A stretch of 43,160 nucleotides of DNA from an uncultured Planctomycetota bacterium (GTDB lineage: Bacteria; Planctomycetota; Brocadiia; CAIUPP01): contig CAIUPP010000009.1 of the NCBI GenBank assembly GCA_903901045.1, positions 1 to 43,160 of the forward strand, read 5' to 3'. The translations under genes were made by a program, and so were the position numbers. Below are positions 1-10,216 of this stretch, in pieces (the stretch's first letter is position 1; the number at the start of each line of letters is the position of its first letter). The notes beneath the pieces were generated by a model. The model was not told the origin of the DNA, did no database searches, and worked only from the letters and a program-made list of their open reading frames with translations.

Positions 1-1284
1 GCCAAGGCGCTGGAGAGCTACTGCAGCGACTATGCCGGTTACTTCCCCTCGTGGGCCGGTTCGGGCACGAATTTCACCTGGTGCAAGAACAGCGGGGGAG
101 CCTGGACCTATGGCAACAATTGCTCCGGCGTGGCGCACAATGCCACGGACTATACCGATCTTCCGATGACCGCCAACAAGAACGATTTGGCAGTGGTTAA
201 CGTCTATTCGCCGGCCAACAGCAGTGTGCCAGCCGGCGAAAGTCCCACCGGCGGGGCCACTCGGTGGATCGATGCTCGCCTGGGCGGATATGCCGGGGGC
301 GATCAGGGCTTTTCCTCGCGCTCCATCGGGCACGGCTTTCCGTGCAAGGACACGGTTGTGGCGGCGGATGCCTGGGGCGTCGTCAGCCATCACGTGTCGG
401 TGCCCAAGACGCCCAAGGGAACCTTCAACTGTGCGCCGGACCAGTTGGGTTACCTGCTTGCGGGAGGTTACATAGGGGACGCGGGTGTGTACTACTGTCC
501 CAGCGCATCGAGCATGCCAGGAGACGCGTCCTCCGGCGCGAGCGGCAGCACCGGTGGAGGCGGCACCGCTTCCGAGGACAGCTACCGGCCCGCCGCCAGC
601 CTGCGCGACTGGCAGACCCTGGGTGGGCGCGACAAGAACGCCCTTCTCTACGGGTACTATGGGCCGGGCACGCCGTATACGGGCAAGACCAACTTCGTCT
701 GCTACGAAGGAATATCGACGGAAGGGGCCGGCGTGGAGACGATGGTGCAGTCCACATACCACTATCGCAACACGCCTCTGGGTATTACGAACCCGTGGCA
801 TCGCTACCAGGACGGCGCTCGCAACGCGTACGCGCTGTCGGGAACCGTGCCGTACATCATCCCGCGCCTTGCCCAGCCGCTCTTCCCGACGCAGAAGATA
901 CTCGGCAGCCGCTCTCTTGTTGCGGACACCTTCAGCAAAGGGGGCAAGTATGACGCCACCGGCAAGGCCTACGTCGCCGGCACCGATGGCACACTGGTCG
1001 CAGGATTCGGCCTGCTGCACCACCGCGATGGGTACAACGTCCTTTATGGCGACTGGAGCGCCAAGTGGTTTGGCGACCCGCAGCAGAAGATCATCTGGCA
1101 CTCCCAGGGCAATGCACTTGGAACCGTGGCGGGGAACTGGGTTGCCAGCATCCTGGCGGCCAACTACTACCCGTACTCAGCGTTCAATTGCAATAGCGTG
1201 AATGACGCCGGGTTCAGCCGGACGCAGCTTGCCATCTGGCACGATTTCGACATCTCCGCCGGCGTGGACGTCACCGCGCCGTAA
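1..1284 (+). CDS. Pseudopilin-like secreted protein with H-X9-D motif (5' partial)
   Basis: The frame is open from the first base of the window, so the gene starts upstream; 427 codons are visible. The first visible residues (AKALESYCSDYAGYFPSW) match the part just after the N-terminal methylation helix in type II pseudopilin-like proteins of PVC bacteria. Near the C-terminus HHRDGYNVLYGDW fits the H-X9-DG processing-associated motif, except that the final Gly is Trp. These proteins occur in dozens of copies per genome in Planctomycetes and Lentisphaerae; their individual roles are unknown, and export through a type II/pilin-like route is presumed from the family. A Gly/Ser-rich low-complexity stretch lies around positions 520-570. 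The gene ends just before a strong hairpin. Family assignment is fairly sure, function is not. Confidence 0.75.
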   Translation, partial: AKALESYCSDYAGYFPSWAGSGTNFTWCKNSGGAWTYGNNCSGVAHNATDYTDLPMTANKNDLAVVNVYSPANSSVPAGESPTGGATRWIDARLGGYAGGDQGFSSRSIGHGFPCKDTVVAADAWGVVSHHVSVPKTPKGTFNCAPDQLGYLLAGGYIGDAGVYYCPSASSMPGDASSGASGSTGGGGTASEDSYRPAASLRDWQTLGGRDKNALLYGYYGPGTPYTGKTNFVCYEGISTEGAGVETMVQSTYHYRNTPLGITNPWHRYQDGARNAYALSGTVPYIIPRLAQPLFPTQKILGSRSLVADTFSKGGKYDATGKAYVAGTDGTLVAGFGLLHHRDGYNVLYGDWSAKWFGDPQQKIIWHSQGNALGTVAGNWVASILAANYYPYSAFNCNSVNDAGFSRTQLAIWHDFDISAGVDVTAP

Positions 1285-1311
1285 TTCGTTTGAATGCGCA
1301 TGCCTATGCAA

Positions 1312-1350
1312 AACAAGGGAGCATGGCACGGTTCGTCATGCTCCCTTGTT
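1312..1350 (+). terminator. Hairpin terminator after the pseudopilin gene
   Basis: The 14-bp arms AACAAGGGAGCATG (1312-1325) and CATGCTCCCTTGTT (1337-1350) are perfectly complementary around an 11-nt loop. The right arm ends in TTGTT followed by CTT, a modest U-tract. It lies 28 bp after the stop codon at 1284, so it most likely ends transcription of that gene. Confidence 0.75.
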
Positions 1351-1424
1351 CTTGACCACGGATGCCAACGGGTGTTCTCTGCGTGCGCGACTGTGCAGAG
1401 TATGACCATCCAGTGAGGAATGCG

Positions 1425-1538
1425 ATGAGATCAGGGCCGATTCGGATTGGGATTGCGGGGGCGGGCTTTATGGGGCAGACCCACGCCACCTGCTACAAGA
1501 TGATGCCGGGCACCCAGGTGGTGGGCATCTCCGATTAG
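1425..1538 (+). pseudogene. N-terminal stub of a Gfo/Idh/MocA-family dehydrogenase
   Basis: An ATG with GAGG upstream opens a 37-residue frame starting MRSGPIRIGIAGAGFMGQTH and stopping at TAG after VVGISD. The GxGxxG nucleotide-binding turn (GIAGAGFMG), the following helix with H, and the second beta strand VVGISD are the first Rossmann unit of NAD(P)-dependent Gfo/Idh/MocA oxidoreductases, which are normally 330-450 residues. Everything after the second strand is missing. The TAG lies 15 bp before the ATG of the next gene and in the same frame. It cannot be an enzyme. It may be the relic of a deletion or a short translated leader for the beta-helix gene. Confidence 0.7.
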
Positions 1539-1553
1539 AAAAGGACAGGAATA

Positions 1554-4500
1554 ATGTACATGAAATCGTTGCGTTGCGCACTTGCGGCGGCGCTGGTGGC
1601 CGGAGGGACGGCGATGGTCTGCGGACAATCCCTCCTGGCGGCCACGGTGCATGTTTCCCCCTCGGGAAGTGACGCGAATCCCGGGACGCTGGAGCAGCCG
1701 GTGGTTACGGTTTCCAAGGCGCTGGGCCTTGTGTTGGGGAAGGAGGAGCCATGCGAGGTGATCCTTCACAAGGGCGTTTACCCCGGCGGGGTTACGGTGG
1801 GCCAGCAGCTTGAGCGAAACAAAGGGCCGCTGCCATTGCTGCTGATTACCGCCGCCAAGAACGCGGACGGGAGTTTCGAGGATGTGCTGTTCGACGGCGG
1901 GCGGAAGATTTCCGAATCCGAGCCGGTGGCGGGCAAGCCGGGAGTCTTCAAGGCGCCCGGCGCGTACGACCTGAACGTCACGAAGGTGAATATGTGGGAA
2001 GCGGACGCGCGCATCCGGTACACGCTGGTGGCCGACCTCACGTCGGTCCAACAATTCCCCGCGAGCTTCTGGTGCGACGGGAGTTCGCTGTTCGTTCATA
2101 CTTCCGACGGACGCGCCCCCGCGACGCATGAGATTGGGATCACCGGTATCCACCGCGATGGGATCACGGTCTGGAGGCAGAACACAACCATCCGCGGCTT
2201 GCACTTTCGCAGTTTTCTGGTGTGGGGATGGTCCGCCGGCGTCACCTTGCGCGCGGCGAATTCCGCCGTGGAGGACTGCCAGGCCTGGAATTGCGAGAAA
2301 GGGTTCCAGTCGCTGGACGAGGGGGTGGCTGATATGCGGATCATCCGCTGCCGTAGCGACGACTGCTTCGTCGGCGCGTACCTGGGCAGCCACCGCGGCG
2401 TGGTGGAAGATTGCCGCTTCATCAAGATTCGCGACCGCTTCATGATCCGGGGGTATCCGCAGGAGGACTGCGGCATCAAGTTCTATTACCCCGGCTCCGA
2501 GGGGACGGCGCGGCGCAATCTCTGCGTCGGCTTCGACAACGGCATCTTCGTCAAGCGCAAGGTCAGCACGTTCACCTGTGAGAACAACACCTCCATCGAC
2601 TGCGCCACCTACGGCATCGGAGGCAGCGGCTATATTCCGCAAAGCCTCTGGCGGCTTAACATCGTTGTCGGCTCCGTCTGGGTGTTCCCGATCCCCGAGA
2701 ATCTCAATGCGGGAACCGTGATGGACTACAACTGCTATTGGCGCAACAGCGAGAAAGCGTCGTTTGAGACTTGCGTCGCCGCCATGCGCAAAGCCGGAAC
2801 GGGGGAACACAATCTCGTGGCGAACCCGCGTTTTGCCGGGCCGGCGACGGGGGATTACCGGCTGCTTCCGGGCAGCCCGTGCCTGAAGATGGGGCCTGGC
2901 GGCGAGAATTGCGGGGCATTTGGCGTGGTGGGGCCGGACTTCAAGGACGTGGAGCCGCCGGTGGTGGCCGTCACCCTGGCCCCGCCGGCGAAACGCTCCG
3001 GGGGCGCGGGCGAACTCTATTTCGAGCGCGACCCGTGGATCGGCGGGGGACGCAACTTGGTGCGGGAACTCTCCGGCGATGAACACGCCGAAGAGTGGCT
3101 CACGAGTGAACCATTCCTGGGATTGATGATCGGCGCTGAAGATGCCGTCAGCAAACCGGCGCAGATGAAGCTGCGTGTCGGCAATGGCGAGTGGAGCAAG
3201 CCGGAGCCGTATGCCACGTGGAAGGAAGTTCCGTTCCCCGCCGGGGCGGCTCTGGCCTCCGTCAGCCTGTCGGTCTCGGATGCCGAAGGCAACTGGAGCG
3301 CGCCCAAGACGATCATGGCCAGGCTTCTCAACAAAAGGCCGGCGCTCAAGGGGAAGCCGGCCATTTACGCCAACAACTCTGGCGTGGTGATCGCCTTCGA
3401 GACCGACTCTGCCTGCCTGGCCAGGATCGAATACGGCCCGGACAGGAAATATGGCTCCGTGCTGGAGCAGCCCAAAGACGTGCAGCATTCCTGGATCTCC
3501 AGCGATGGCGGGGATTACGTGGCAACACGCTCGAACCCCCGCGTCACAAACCATCTGGTGCTGGTGACGCCGGCCGTCGTTACGGGCAAGACCTATCACT
3601 ACCGGCTGGCGCTGGAAGATGAACTCGGCAACAAGAGCGTCACCGAGGATGCCACCTTCACCGTCGGCGGCGAGGGCAAGTCCTATTTCGTTTCCCCCCA
3701 GGGCGAAGACGCGGACGCGCCGCCGACGCGTGAGAAGCCCTGGCGGACGATCCAGTTCGCGGTGGACCGCGCTCTGCCGGGGGACCGGGTCATCCTGCTG
3801 CCGGGGTTCTACGCGGGCGAGACGAAGTTGACCCACGGCGGCATGAAAGATGCGCCGATCACCATCGAAAGCGACCAGCCCGATACGGTGATACTGGACG
3901 CCCGGCACGAGTCCCAGTCCTGCCTGCAATTGGAGAGGGCGCCCGAGATGGTGATCAAAGGGTTGGAGATTCGCTGGTTCGCGCACTCCGGGGTCTATGT
4001 GGTGGACTCCCCGAACGTATCGGTGCTGAACTGCCGGATTTGGAATGACTTCTGGGGCTCGGTCTGGCTGGAAGGCTACGGCATCTTCGCGCACCGTTCC
4101 CCCGGCATGACCGTGGACCATAACGTCATCTATGGGTTCGAGTTCGGGATACTCCTTGTGCAAAGCGCGCACTCGCGGGTCACTTTCAACACCATCCTCC
4201 AGAACTTGTACGGTGCCGTCGGCTACGCCTACTCTGTCGAGGGCACCGTCGCGCGGAACAACTCCTTCGCGTACAGCGGCAACGATCAGTACATCGTGCA
4301 GTACGGCGATCGCAAGGAGATGGCGACGTTTGACAGCGACTACAACAACATCGGCACCCGCATCGGGGAGAGTTATCGTCCGGGGGCCACGTATGACCAG
4401 GGGGCCGTGGGCGCGCCCGAGGAATTCGTCGCCAAGGACGCCTTCATCAACGCGCACCACAACTCCAAGGCGCTCCTGGCGGAGAACGGCAAACGCTACC

Positions 4501-4673
4501 AGAGCCTGAAGGCGTGGCAGGAGGCGACCGGCAAGGACAAGCACACGATCTTTGCCGACCCGACCTATGCGGACGCCGAGCACTTCGACTTCCGCCTCAA
4601 GCCGGGCAGTCCGAACATCGGGGCTGGGGAGAACGGCGCGACGATCGGCGCTCTGGGCGTGAAGGAGAACTGA
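1554..4673 (+). CDS. Secreted right-handed beta-helix protein, copy 1
   Basis: The 1,039-residue product begins with a signal peptide (residues 1 to about 30, ending LLAA before TVHVSPSG). Residues ~30-460 form a parallel beta-helix unit opening with a DUF1565-type start (HVSPSGSDANPGT) and ending with the sugar-enzyme-like LLPGSPCLKMG. Residues ~466-595 are a linker domain (ERDPWIGGG), ~596-705 are fibronectin III-like (ending ALEDELGNKS), and ~708-1039 form a second beta-helix starting YFVSPQGED and ending SPNIGAGENG. Proteins of this build are polysaccharide lyases, epimerases or glycan-binding proteins; no catalytic residues can be fixed by eye. AAGGA lies 8 bases before the ATG (1554); an in-frame ATG at 1560 is the alternative start. 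It is a close paralogue of the gene at 11340. Confidence 0.82.
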   Translation: MYMKSLRCALAAALVAGGTAMVCGQSLLAATVHVSPSGSDANPGTLEQPVVTVSKALGLVLGKEEPCEVILHKGVYPGGVTVGQQLERNKGPLPLLLITAAKNADGSFEDVLFDGGRKISESEPVAGKPGVFKAPGAYDLNVTKVNMWEADARIRYTLVADLTSVQQFPASFWCDGSSLFVHTSDGRAPATHEIGITGIHRDGITVWRQNTTIRGLHFRSFLVWGWSAGVTLRAANSAVEDCQAWNCEKGFQSLDEGVADMRIIRCRSDDCFVGAYLGSHRGVVEDCRFIKIRDRFMIRGYPQEDCGIKFYYPGSEGTARRNLCVGFDNGIFVKRKVSTFTCENNTSIDCATYGIGGSGYIPQSLWRLNIVVGSVWVFPIPENLNAGTVMDYNCYWRNSEKASFETCVAAMRKAGTGEHNLVANPRFAGPATGDYRLLPGSPCLKMGPGGENCGAFGVVGPDFKDVEPPVVAVTLAPPAKRSGGAGELYFERDPWIGGGRNLVRELSGDEHAEEWLTSEPFLGLMIGAEDAVSKPAQMKLRVGNGEWSKPEPYATWKEVPFPAGAALASVSLSVSDAEGNWSAPKTIMARLLNKRPALKGKPAIYANNSGVVIAFETDSACLARIEYGPDRKYGSVLEQPKDVQHSWISSDGGDYVATRSNPRVTNHLVLVTPAVVTGKTYHYRLALEDELGNKSVTEDATFTVGGEGKSYFVSPQGEDADAPPTREKPWRTIQFAVDRALPGDRVILLPGFYAGETKLTHGGMKDAPITIESDQPDTVILDARHESQSCLQLERAPEMVIKGLEIRWFAHSGVYVVDSPNVSVLNCRIWNDFWGSVWLEGYGIFAHRSPGMTVDHNVIYGFEFGILLVQSAHSRVTFNTILQNLYGAVGYAYSVEGTVARNNSFAYSGNDQYIVQYGDRKEMATFDSDYNNIGTRIGESYRPGATYDQGAVGAPEEFVAKDAFINAHHNSKALLAENGKRYQSLKAWQEATGKDKHTIFADPTYADAEHFDFRLKPGSPNIGAGENGATIGALGVKEN

Positions 4674-4854
4674 ACCTCCAGCAGGGGAGAATGAATGCAG
4701 GGAGAGTCTGTCTGTTCTTTGCCGTCGGGCAGTCATCCGAAGATTGGTTTGGCGCGTCATGTGTATCCGCAGGAGTTGCCGGAGAGCAGGCGACAAGGTG
4801 AGCGCGTCGGGTGTGGGTGTCGAAAAGGGCTTATCCACTAACTCGGAGGACAGG

Positions 4855-7800
4855 ATGAAGACCACAGGACAGGTGACGGCGCTGGGCATGGCGATGACGA
4901 TCGTGCGCGGAAGCTGCTGCATGGACAGGGCGGCGCGAGTGGCTGCGGGCCTCGTGCTGGTTCTGTACGCGGGGTTGCTGTTCATCTCAGGTGACGCGCA
5001 GGCGCGCGGGCAGACGACCAAGCCCGATGAACTGCGCGTGACGCGCACCGTGCGCCTGACGCACCCGGATTTCACTTATATCCCGTCGCACCTGTGCCTC
5101 ATTCAGCCGTTCAGCCAGGATAGCAAGCGCATCCTGTTGTACAACGGCTCCACGGGCGTCACGGAATGGGGATTCCTGAGCGACCTGGCCGCCTGGGCAA
5201 CCAAAGCGGAATTCCTGTGCGTCCGGCATGACTTGCCCAAGGCCCCTGACCAGTCCACCGTCCGCCTGCCCATCTGGAGCGTAATCCCCGGCGAGAACGC
5301 CATCCTGTACGGACTCAACGAAATCACCAACTACATCGTGAGGATTGACCTCGACGCGGGCACCTGCACGAATTGGATCCACCTTGATCCGAATGATTTC
5401 ACCAAGGTCGGCGACCAGGAGTTCTCGTACGGGTTCTCGGACGGCGTCGTTACCGACGGCAAGAGGCTCATCGTCTGCGAATACACCGATGACCCGGCCA
5501 AGCACGTCTGCGAGGTGGATGTTACGAAACAGTCGGCTCCTCCGTACTACACTGTGCAGTCCTCCTACCCGGCGTACTGGTCTCCTCGGTGGAAGGATTA
5601 TCCCTCGATTGGGCACGGCCACGGCTGCAACAGCCCGGATGGAACGATGTCGATGACCTCATGCCCGGGCTTGCCGTACGGGATGGGGTGGACCACATAC
5701 CTCAATCGCGAAGACGGGTCGCTGACCGGCATCAGCGTGTCGCCGGCCGCCGCCGACCACGTCAGCTGGTTCTACCAGAACAACTACGCCATCTATGGCA
5801 GTAACATAGACAATAGCATCTTCCAGGCGTGGCCGGACGGGACCTACGTGCAATTGCTGAACCTCCTGCTAAGTATGCCCTTTGACCCGAACGATCAGCG
5901 AACTCATGACCGCGGCGACTCCTGGCCGTTTCTCAGCCCCGACGGCAAGAGCATCCTGTACCATTCCGACAACGGCAACCCGGACGCCACGATTGGCGCA
6001 TTTCTGGCCTTCGTGGAGAATGCCAACGGGGAAAACCCCGTGGGAGTCACCTACTTCCGGAGCAACCCGGTGGCGGTCTTCTCGGGCAATAACGCAACGC
6101 TCTCCTGGTCCACGGTCAACGCCACGGCCGTCAGCATAGATCAGGGCATCGGGACGGTCAGCGCGACCGGCACTTGCACCGTTTCGCCCGCCGCAACCAC
6201 CACCTATACTCTCACAGCCACAGGCACGGGCGGGCCCGTCAGCGCCCAGGTCACCGTCGAGGTAGGCACCGACACCGACTCGCTGATCGTCAACGGCGGC
6301 ATGGAAAGAGGGACCCTCGGCGTCTGTCCGGATAATTGGAGTCTCATCTCCGGTCCCTGTCTTCAGAGCGCCGCGGACCACGCCGACTTCAGCCGTGTGA
6401 TGGAGGTATGGAACGACCCGGCCGTTCCCCTGATGGCCAAGACGGCGCAGGCCTTGACGCCCGCCAACGCCGCCCTGGCGGCGGGTCATCAACTCACTTT
6501 GACGTATTGGATGAAGTCCCCCGGTCTGCCCGGGCACGCAACGAACTCGGCCATATACTCCTACCGGATCAACGGCGTATGGACCAATTGCACCGTACAC
6601 ATGGACTGCGACTACTCTCAGAACTTCATCCCCGGCTACTGGAAGAAGTACACCGTTAACTCCATTGTTATTCCGGGCAATATCAACCCGCAGACCGACC
6701 TTGTGTCCATAAGCATCAATCCCTTCAACGACTGGATAGGGAGCCAGAGCGCCTGCGTTTACCTCGACCGCGTGAAGTTGGTGGTGGACGACACGCCGCG
6801 GAGCGTGTCCATCGACTCATTCAGCGTCACCCCCAGCACGATCGGCCCGGGGGATGCATGCCTGATGACGTGGCGGATGAGCAATGCCACCTCCGCCGGC
6901 ATAGACCACGGCATTGGCGCTGTGGACGCGAACAGCCTGTCTGCCGGCCAGCTCACCGCCGGCGGCGTCTTCCCGGGGCCCGCCACCGACACGACGTACA
7001 CCTTGACCGCGCAGGGCCTCAACGGGCCGGTGACCGCCACTGCGTCGGTGACGATCCGCTGCAACTTGACGATGGCCGCCGACCCCGATGCGGGAGGAAC
7101 TACTACACCCGCAAAGAACGGCACAACGTCCGTGCTGCCCAACACGGCCCAGAATATCAGCGCCACGGCCAACAGCGGTTACACCTTTGTCCGCTGGCAC
7201 GCCGTTCCGGCCCGGTGCGCGACCTTCGGCAACATCAATCTGGCGTCAACTACCGTCAGCCTGACAGGCCACTGCACGGTCACTGCCGAGTTCATGGCTA
7301 ACGGCAGCGAAAGCATCGTCTCCTTGACCACGGCGGCCAATCCCCCCTCCTGCGGCGTAGAAGTTCCCGCCGCCGGGACGTACAACGTCGTCAGCGGCAC
7401 GCCCATAACGATCATGACGGGCCCCGCCGCCGACGACCACATGTTCGACGGCTGGACGGCCCACCCGGCGGGCAATGTGACCTTCGGCGACTGGCGTTTG
7501 CCGACAACCACGGCCACGCTGACCGGAAGCGCCACCGTGACGGCGCGGTACGCGCCGAACTATTTGTACAACGGCAGCCTGGAATATCCCGGGACCGGCT
7601 TCCCCGAGGGGTGGTGCGGCGGCGGCAACATCTTCTTCACCCAGGACCTCGATAGCGCGCATCTGAAGTACTCCTCCAAAGTCGTGGACAACGACACGCT
7701 CGCTGCCGGGAAGATCACGGAGACTCTGACCACCCGCCTGGATGAATTCCGGGGCAAGAGCGTTGTGCTCAGCGCGTGGGTCAAAGGGGATGGCGTGACC

Positions 7801-10140
7801 ACCACCGGCGGGTACATGCAGGTCTATACCGATCTCGGGGCTCGAGGGAGTGACTTTGACACGCCGACCCCCACGACCTGGACACAGTTCCATACGTTGC
7901 CGCTCACGATCGGCGCCAACGACTCGACCCTGTACGTTCAGATCTACCCCGTCGGATATCCTGAAACCGGCACGGGCTGGATTGATGACGTCCGCCTGGT
8001 CGACGCCGACACCATATGCTCTCTGGCAGTGTCCGCCGCTCCGGCAGGCGCAGGGGAAGCGGATCCCGAAGGGACCGTATCTCTTGATAAGGCCGTGCCG
8101 TTCTCCCTCTGGTGCGCCCCTGCCGATGACGGCCACATGTTCGACGGCTGGACGACGACGGGCAATGTGACCCTGGCTGACGCGTGTGTGGAGGCGACCA
8201 CCGCGACTCTAACGGGAGACGCCACCGCGACGGCCCAGTTCGCGTCAAACTATTTGTGCAACGGCAGCCTGGAGAACAACGGAAGCGGCACGCCCGACGG
8301 ATGGATTAGTTCCGGCGGGAGCGTGGCCCTCACGAGAGACACCAACAGCAAACATCTGAAGTACTCCTGCAAGGTTGTGGACAACGACACCTCCGCTGCC
8401 GGGAAGCTCACCCAAATCCTGACCTCCCGCCTGTCGGAATTCCGGGGCAAGCAGGTTGTGCTCAGCGCGTGGATCAAGGGGGACGGGTCGACTAACAGCA
8501 ACGGGGCCGTTCATGTCTACAGCGACCGCGGTGGACCGTGGGCCATGCTTCCCGCCACGAATCCCACGACCTGGACGCAGTACACGACAGCGCCCCTCGT
8601 GGTGACCGGCGAGGACGCCGCCCTGTACGTCCAGGTCTATCCCACCGGATATGCCGAGACCGGAGGCGGCTGGATCGATGATGTGCGGCTGACAGTCAGT
8701 GACGCCACGGTCAGTCTTACGATGGCTGCTTCTCCGGGAGGCGGCGGGACGACGAACCCCGCAGGGACAACGCCGCAGATTGCGAACACGCCGGTCTCCA
8801 TCTCCGCCGCACCCAATGCCGGATATCAATTCCTCAATTGGTCGGCTTCTCCCGCCTGCAACGCCGGCTTCGGCAATGCCAATGCCGCATCCACGACCGT
8901 GACCTTGACGGGGGACTGTACGGTCACGGCCAATTTCAATGACGTGCCGGTCCCGGCCATCACCGCTCCCTCCGCGGGCCAGATGTACAACGCGCCGGTC
9001 ACGCTGACCGAGACGGTGAGCAATACCATCGGTTCGATCAGCAAGGTGCAGTTCTTCGAGGGCGGCACGCAGATCGGGCCGGACCTGACGGCTTCTCCCT
9101 ACACGTATAGCTGGGCCAATCCCGCGACAGGCAGTCATACGATCGTCGCCAAGGCGACCGATAGCTATAGCGCGGTGGGGACTTCCAGCAGCGTGACCTT
9201 CACTGTCAACGACGTGCCATCCGTCACCTTGGGCGTTACTCCCACTTCTCCGGCTACGGCCCCGGCCACGCTCAACCTGACCGCCACTGTGACCGACAGT
9301 ATCGGCTGGCCCGGCCGGGTGGACTTCTACAACAACGGCATGCTCATCGGCTCCGACACGAACAGCGCCGGGGGCTGGACGTACAGTTGGGCGAACGCCG
9401 AAGCCAGCGGCACGAACGGCCTGAGCCTGACCGCCAAGGCCACCGACAGCTACAACGCCGCCGGCACGTCCAGCGCCGTGGCGTACACCGTCAACGACAG
9501 TACATACCTGAAGTGCTACTGGAAGTTCGACGAGAACACTGGAGGCACCGCAGGCGATTCTTCTGGCGCAGGCAATGCCGGCACAATCACCGGTGCGACC
9601 TGGCAGAGCGGCGCCAATGCCAAAGTGATCAACTGCCTCTCCTTCAACGGCAGCAGCAACTACGTGCAGAAGAGCAGCGGCAGCGGCCTCCCGGCGGCCA
9701 ACGCCACGCAAACGGAGTGCTTCTGGTTCTATATCCCCACGAGCAATCCGACCGTCACGAAGACCGCGTTGGCCGTTTCGGGGACCAGTGTGGCCACGAA
9801 GATTGGCTTTATCAGCAGCGGCGGGATGAAGTTCGGCGTGTGGAAGTACAACAACACGGTACTGGTCTCCACTAGCACGCTGCCGGCCTATAACACGTGG
9901 CATTTCGTGGCCTACGTCAAGAACGGCAGCACGAACTACCTGTACATTGACAACAATGCGGCGATCACCTCCACGACCGCCACCGATGGCAGCACCAGCC
10001 GTACGGTGATCAATGCCGGCCGCACGGCCAGCGGCTCGGACTACTGGCCCGGCAAGCTGGATGAAATCCGGATCTATAGCCGAGCTCTATCGGCAACGGA
10101 GATCGGTGCGTTGTATAATGGCGGCAATCCGCGGCAGTAG
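4855..10140 (+). CDS. Giant multi-modular secreted protein (propeller, Ig, CBM-like, bacterial repeats, LamG)
   Basis: The start at 4855 follows GGAGG and gives 1,761 residues; an in-frame ATG at 4921 directly before the hydrophobic signal (AAGLVLVLYAGLLF) is the alternative. Approximate order: residues 55-405, a TolB/oligogalacturonate-lyase-like propeller (FLSPDGKSILYHSD); 395-472 and 649-732, Ig-like; 476-645, 903-1053 and 1133-1285, CBM-like jelly-roll units, the last two opening with YLYNGSLE/YLCNGSLE and ending WIDDVRL; 737-816, 822-902, 1054-1132 and 1286-1365, InlB-type bacterial repeats with a conserved F-x-x-W; 1366-1455 and 1456-1548, Ig-like with KATDSY; 1550-1761, a LamG/concanavalin-like domain (YWKFDEN, ending LSATEIGALYNGG). 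This fits an extracellular glycan-binding protein. Enzymatic activity of the propeller is uncertain because lyase catalytic residues were not verified. It lies between the two beta-helix paralogues. Confidence 0.8.
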   Translation: MKTTGQVTALGMAMTIVRGSCCMDRAARVAAGLVLVLYAGLLFISGDAQARGQTTKPDELRVTRTVRLTHPDFTYIPSHLCLIQPFSQDSKRILLYNGSTGVTEWGFLSDLAAWATKAEFLCVRHDLPKAPDQSTVRLPIWSVIPGENAILYGLNEITNYIVRIDLDAGTCTNWIHLDPNDFTKVGDQEFSYGFSDGVVTDGKRLIVCEYTDDPAKHVCEVDVTKQSAPPYYTVQSSYPAYWSPRWKDYPSIGHGHGCNSPDGTMSMTSCPGLPYGMGWTTYLNREDGSLTGISVSPAAADHVSWFYQNNYAIYGSNIDNSIFQAWPDGTYVQLLNLLLSMPFDPNDQRTHDRGDSWPFLSPDGKSILYHSDNGNPDATIGAFLAFVENANGENPVGVTYFRSNPVAVFSGNNATLSWSTVNATAVSIDQGIGTVSATGTCTVSPAATTTYTLTATGTGGPVSAQVTVEVGTDTDSLIVNGGMERGTLGVCPDNWSLISGPCLQSAADHADFSRVMEVWNDPAVPLMAKTAQALTPANAALAAGHQLTLTYWMKSPGLPGHATNSAIYSYRINGVWTNCTVHMDCDYSQNFIPGYWKKYTVNSIVIPGNINPQTDLVSISINPFNDWIGSQSACVYLDRVKLVVDDTPRSVSIDSFSVTPSTIGPGDACLMTWRMSNATSAGIDHGIGAVDANSLSAGQLTAGGVFPGPATDTTYTLTAQGLNGPVTATASVTIRCNLTMAADPDAGGTTTPAKNGTTSVLPNTAQNISATANSGYTFVRWHAVPARCATFGNINLASTTVSLTGHCTVTAEFMANGSESIVSLTTAANPPSCGVEVPAAGTYNVVSGTPITIMTGPAADDHMFDGWTAHPAGNVTFGDWRLPTTTATLTGSATVTARYAPNYLYNGSLEYPGTGFPEGWCGGGNIFFTQDLDSAHLKYSSKVVDNDTLAAGKITETLTTRLDEFRGKSVVLSAWVKGDGVTTTGGYMQVYTDLGARGSDFDTPTPTTWTQFHTLPLTIGANDSTLYVQIYPVGYPETGTGWIDDVRLVDADTICSLAVSAAPAGAGEADPEGTVSLDKAVPFSLWCAPADDGHMFDGWTTTGNVTLADACVEATTATLTGDATATAQFASNYLCNGSLENNGSGTPDGWISSGGSVALTRDTNSKHLKYSCKVVDNDTSAAGKLTQILTSRLSEFRGKQVVLSAWIKGDGSTNSNGAVHVYSDRGGPWAMLPATNPTTWTQYTTAPLVVTGEDAALYVQVYPTGYAETGGGWIDDVRLTVSDATVSLTMAASPGGGGTTNPAGTTPQIANTPVSISAAPNAGYQFLNWSASPACNAGFGNANAASTTVTLTGDCTVTANFNDVPVPAITAPSAGQMYNAPVTLTETVSNTIGSISKVQFFEGGTQIGPDLTASPYTYSWANPATGSHTIVAKATDSYSAVGTSSSVTFTVNDVPSVTLGVTPTSPATAPATLNLTATVTDSIGWPGRVDFYNNGMLIGSDTNSAGGWTYSWANAEASGTNGLSLTAKATDSYNAAGTSSAVAYTVNDSTYLKCYWKFDENTGGTAGDSSGAGNAGTITGATWQSGANAKVINCLSFNGSSNYVQKSSGSGLPAANATQTECFWFYIPTSNPTVTKTALAVSGTSVATKIGFISSGGMKFGVWKYNNTVLVSTSTLPAYNTWHFVAYVKNGSTNYLYIDNNAAITSTTATDGSTSRTVINAGRTASGSDYWPGKLDEIRIYSRALSATEIGALYNGGNPRQ

Positions 10141-10216
10141 GGCGAGTATGTCATGTTTGGCAACAGGGATCGCGCAGGCTGGGGCCCTGCGGCATCCGAC
10201 ACAAAGGAGGACGGCA

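Noticed and set aside
1431-5075. Long minus-strand open frame (1,214 codons) opposite beta-helix copy 1
   Set aside because: It is antisense to a clear signal-peptide protein, rich in R/A/V/H/P low-information sequence and lacks domains. A similar frame lies opposite copy 2 because the copies share sequence; third-position GC causes it.
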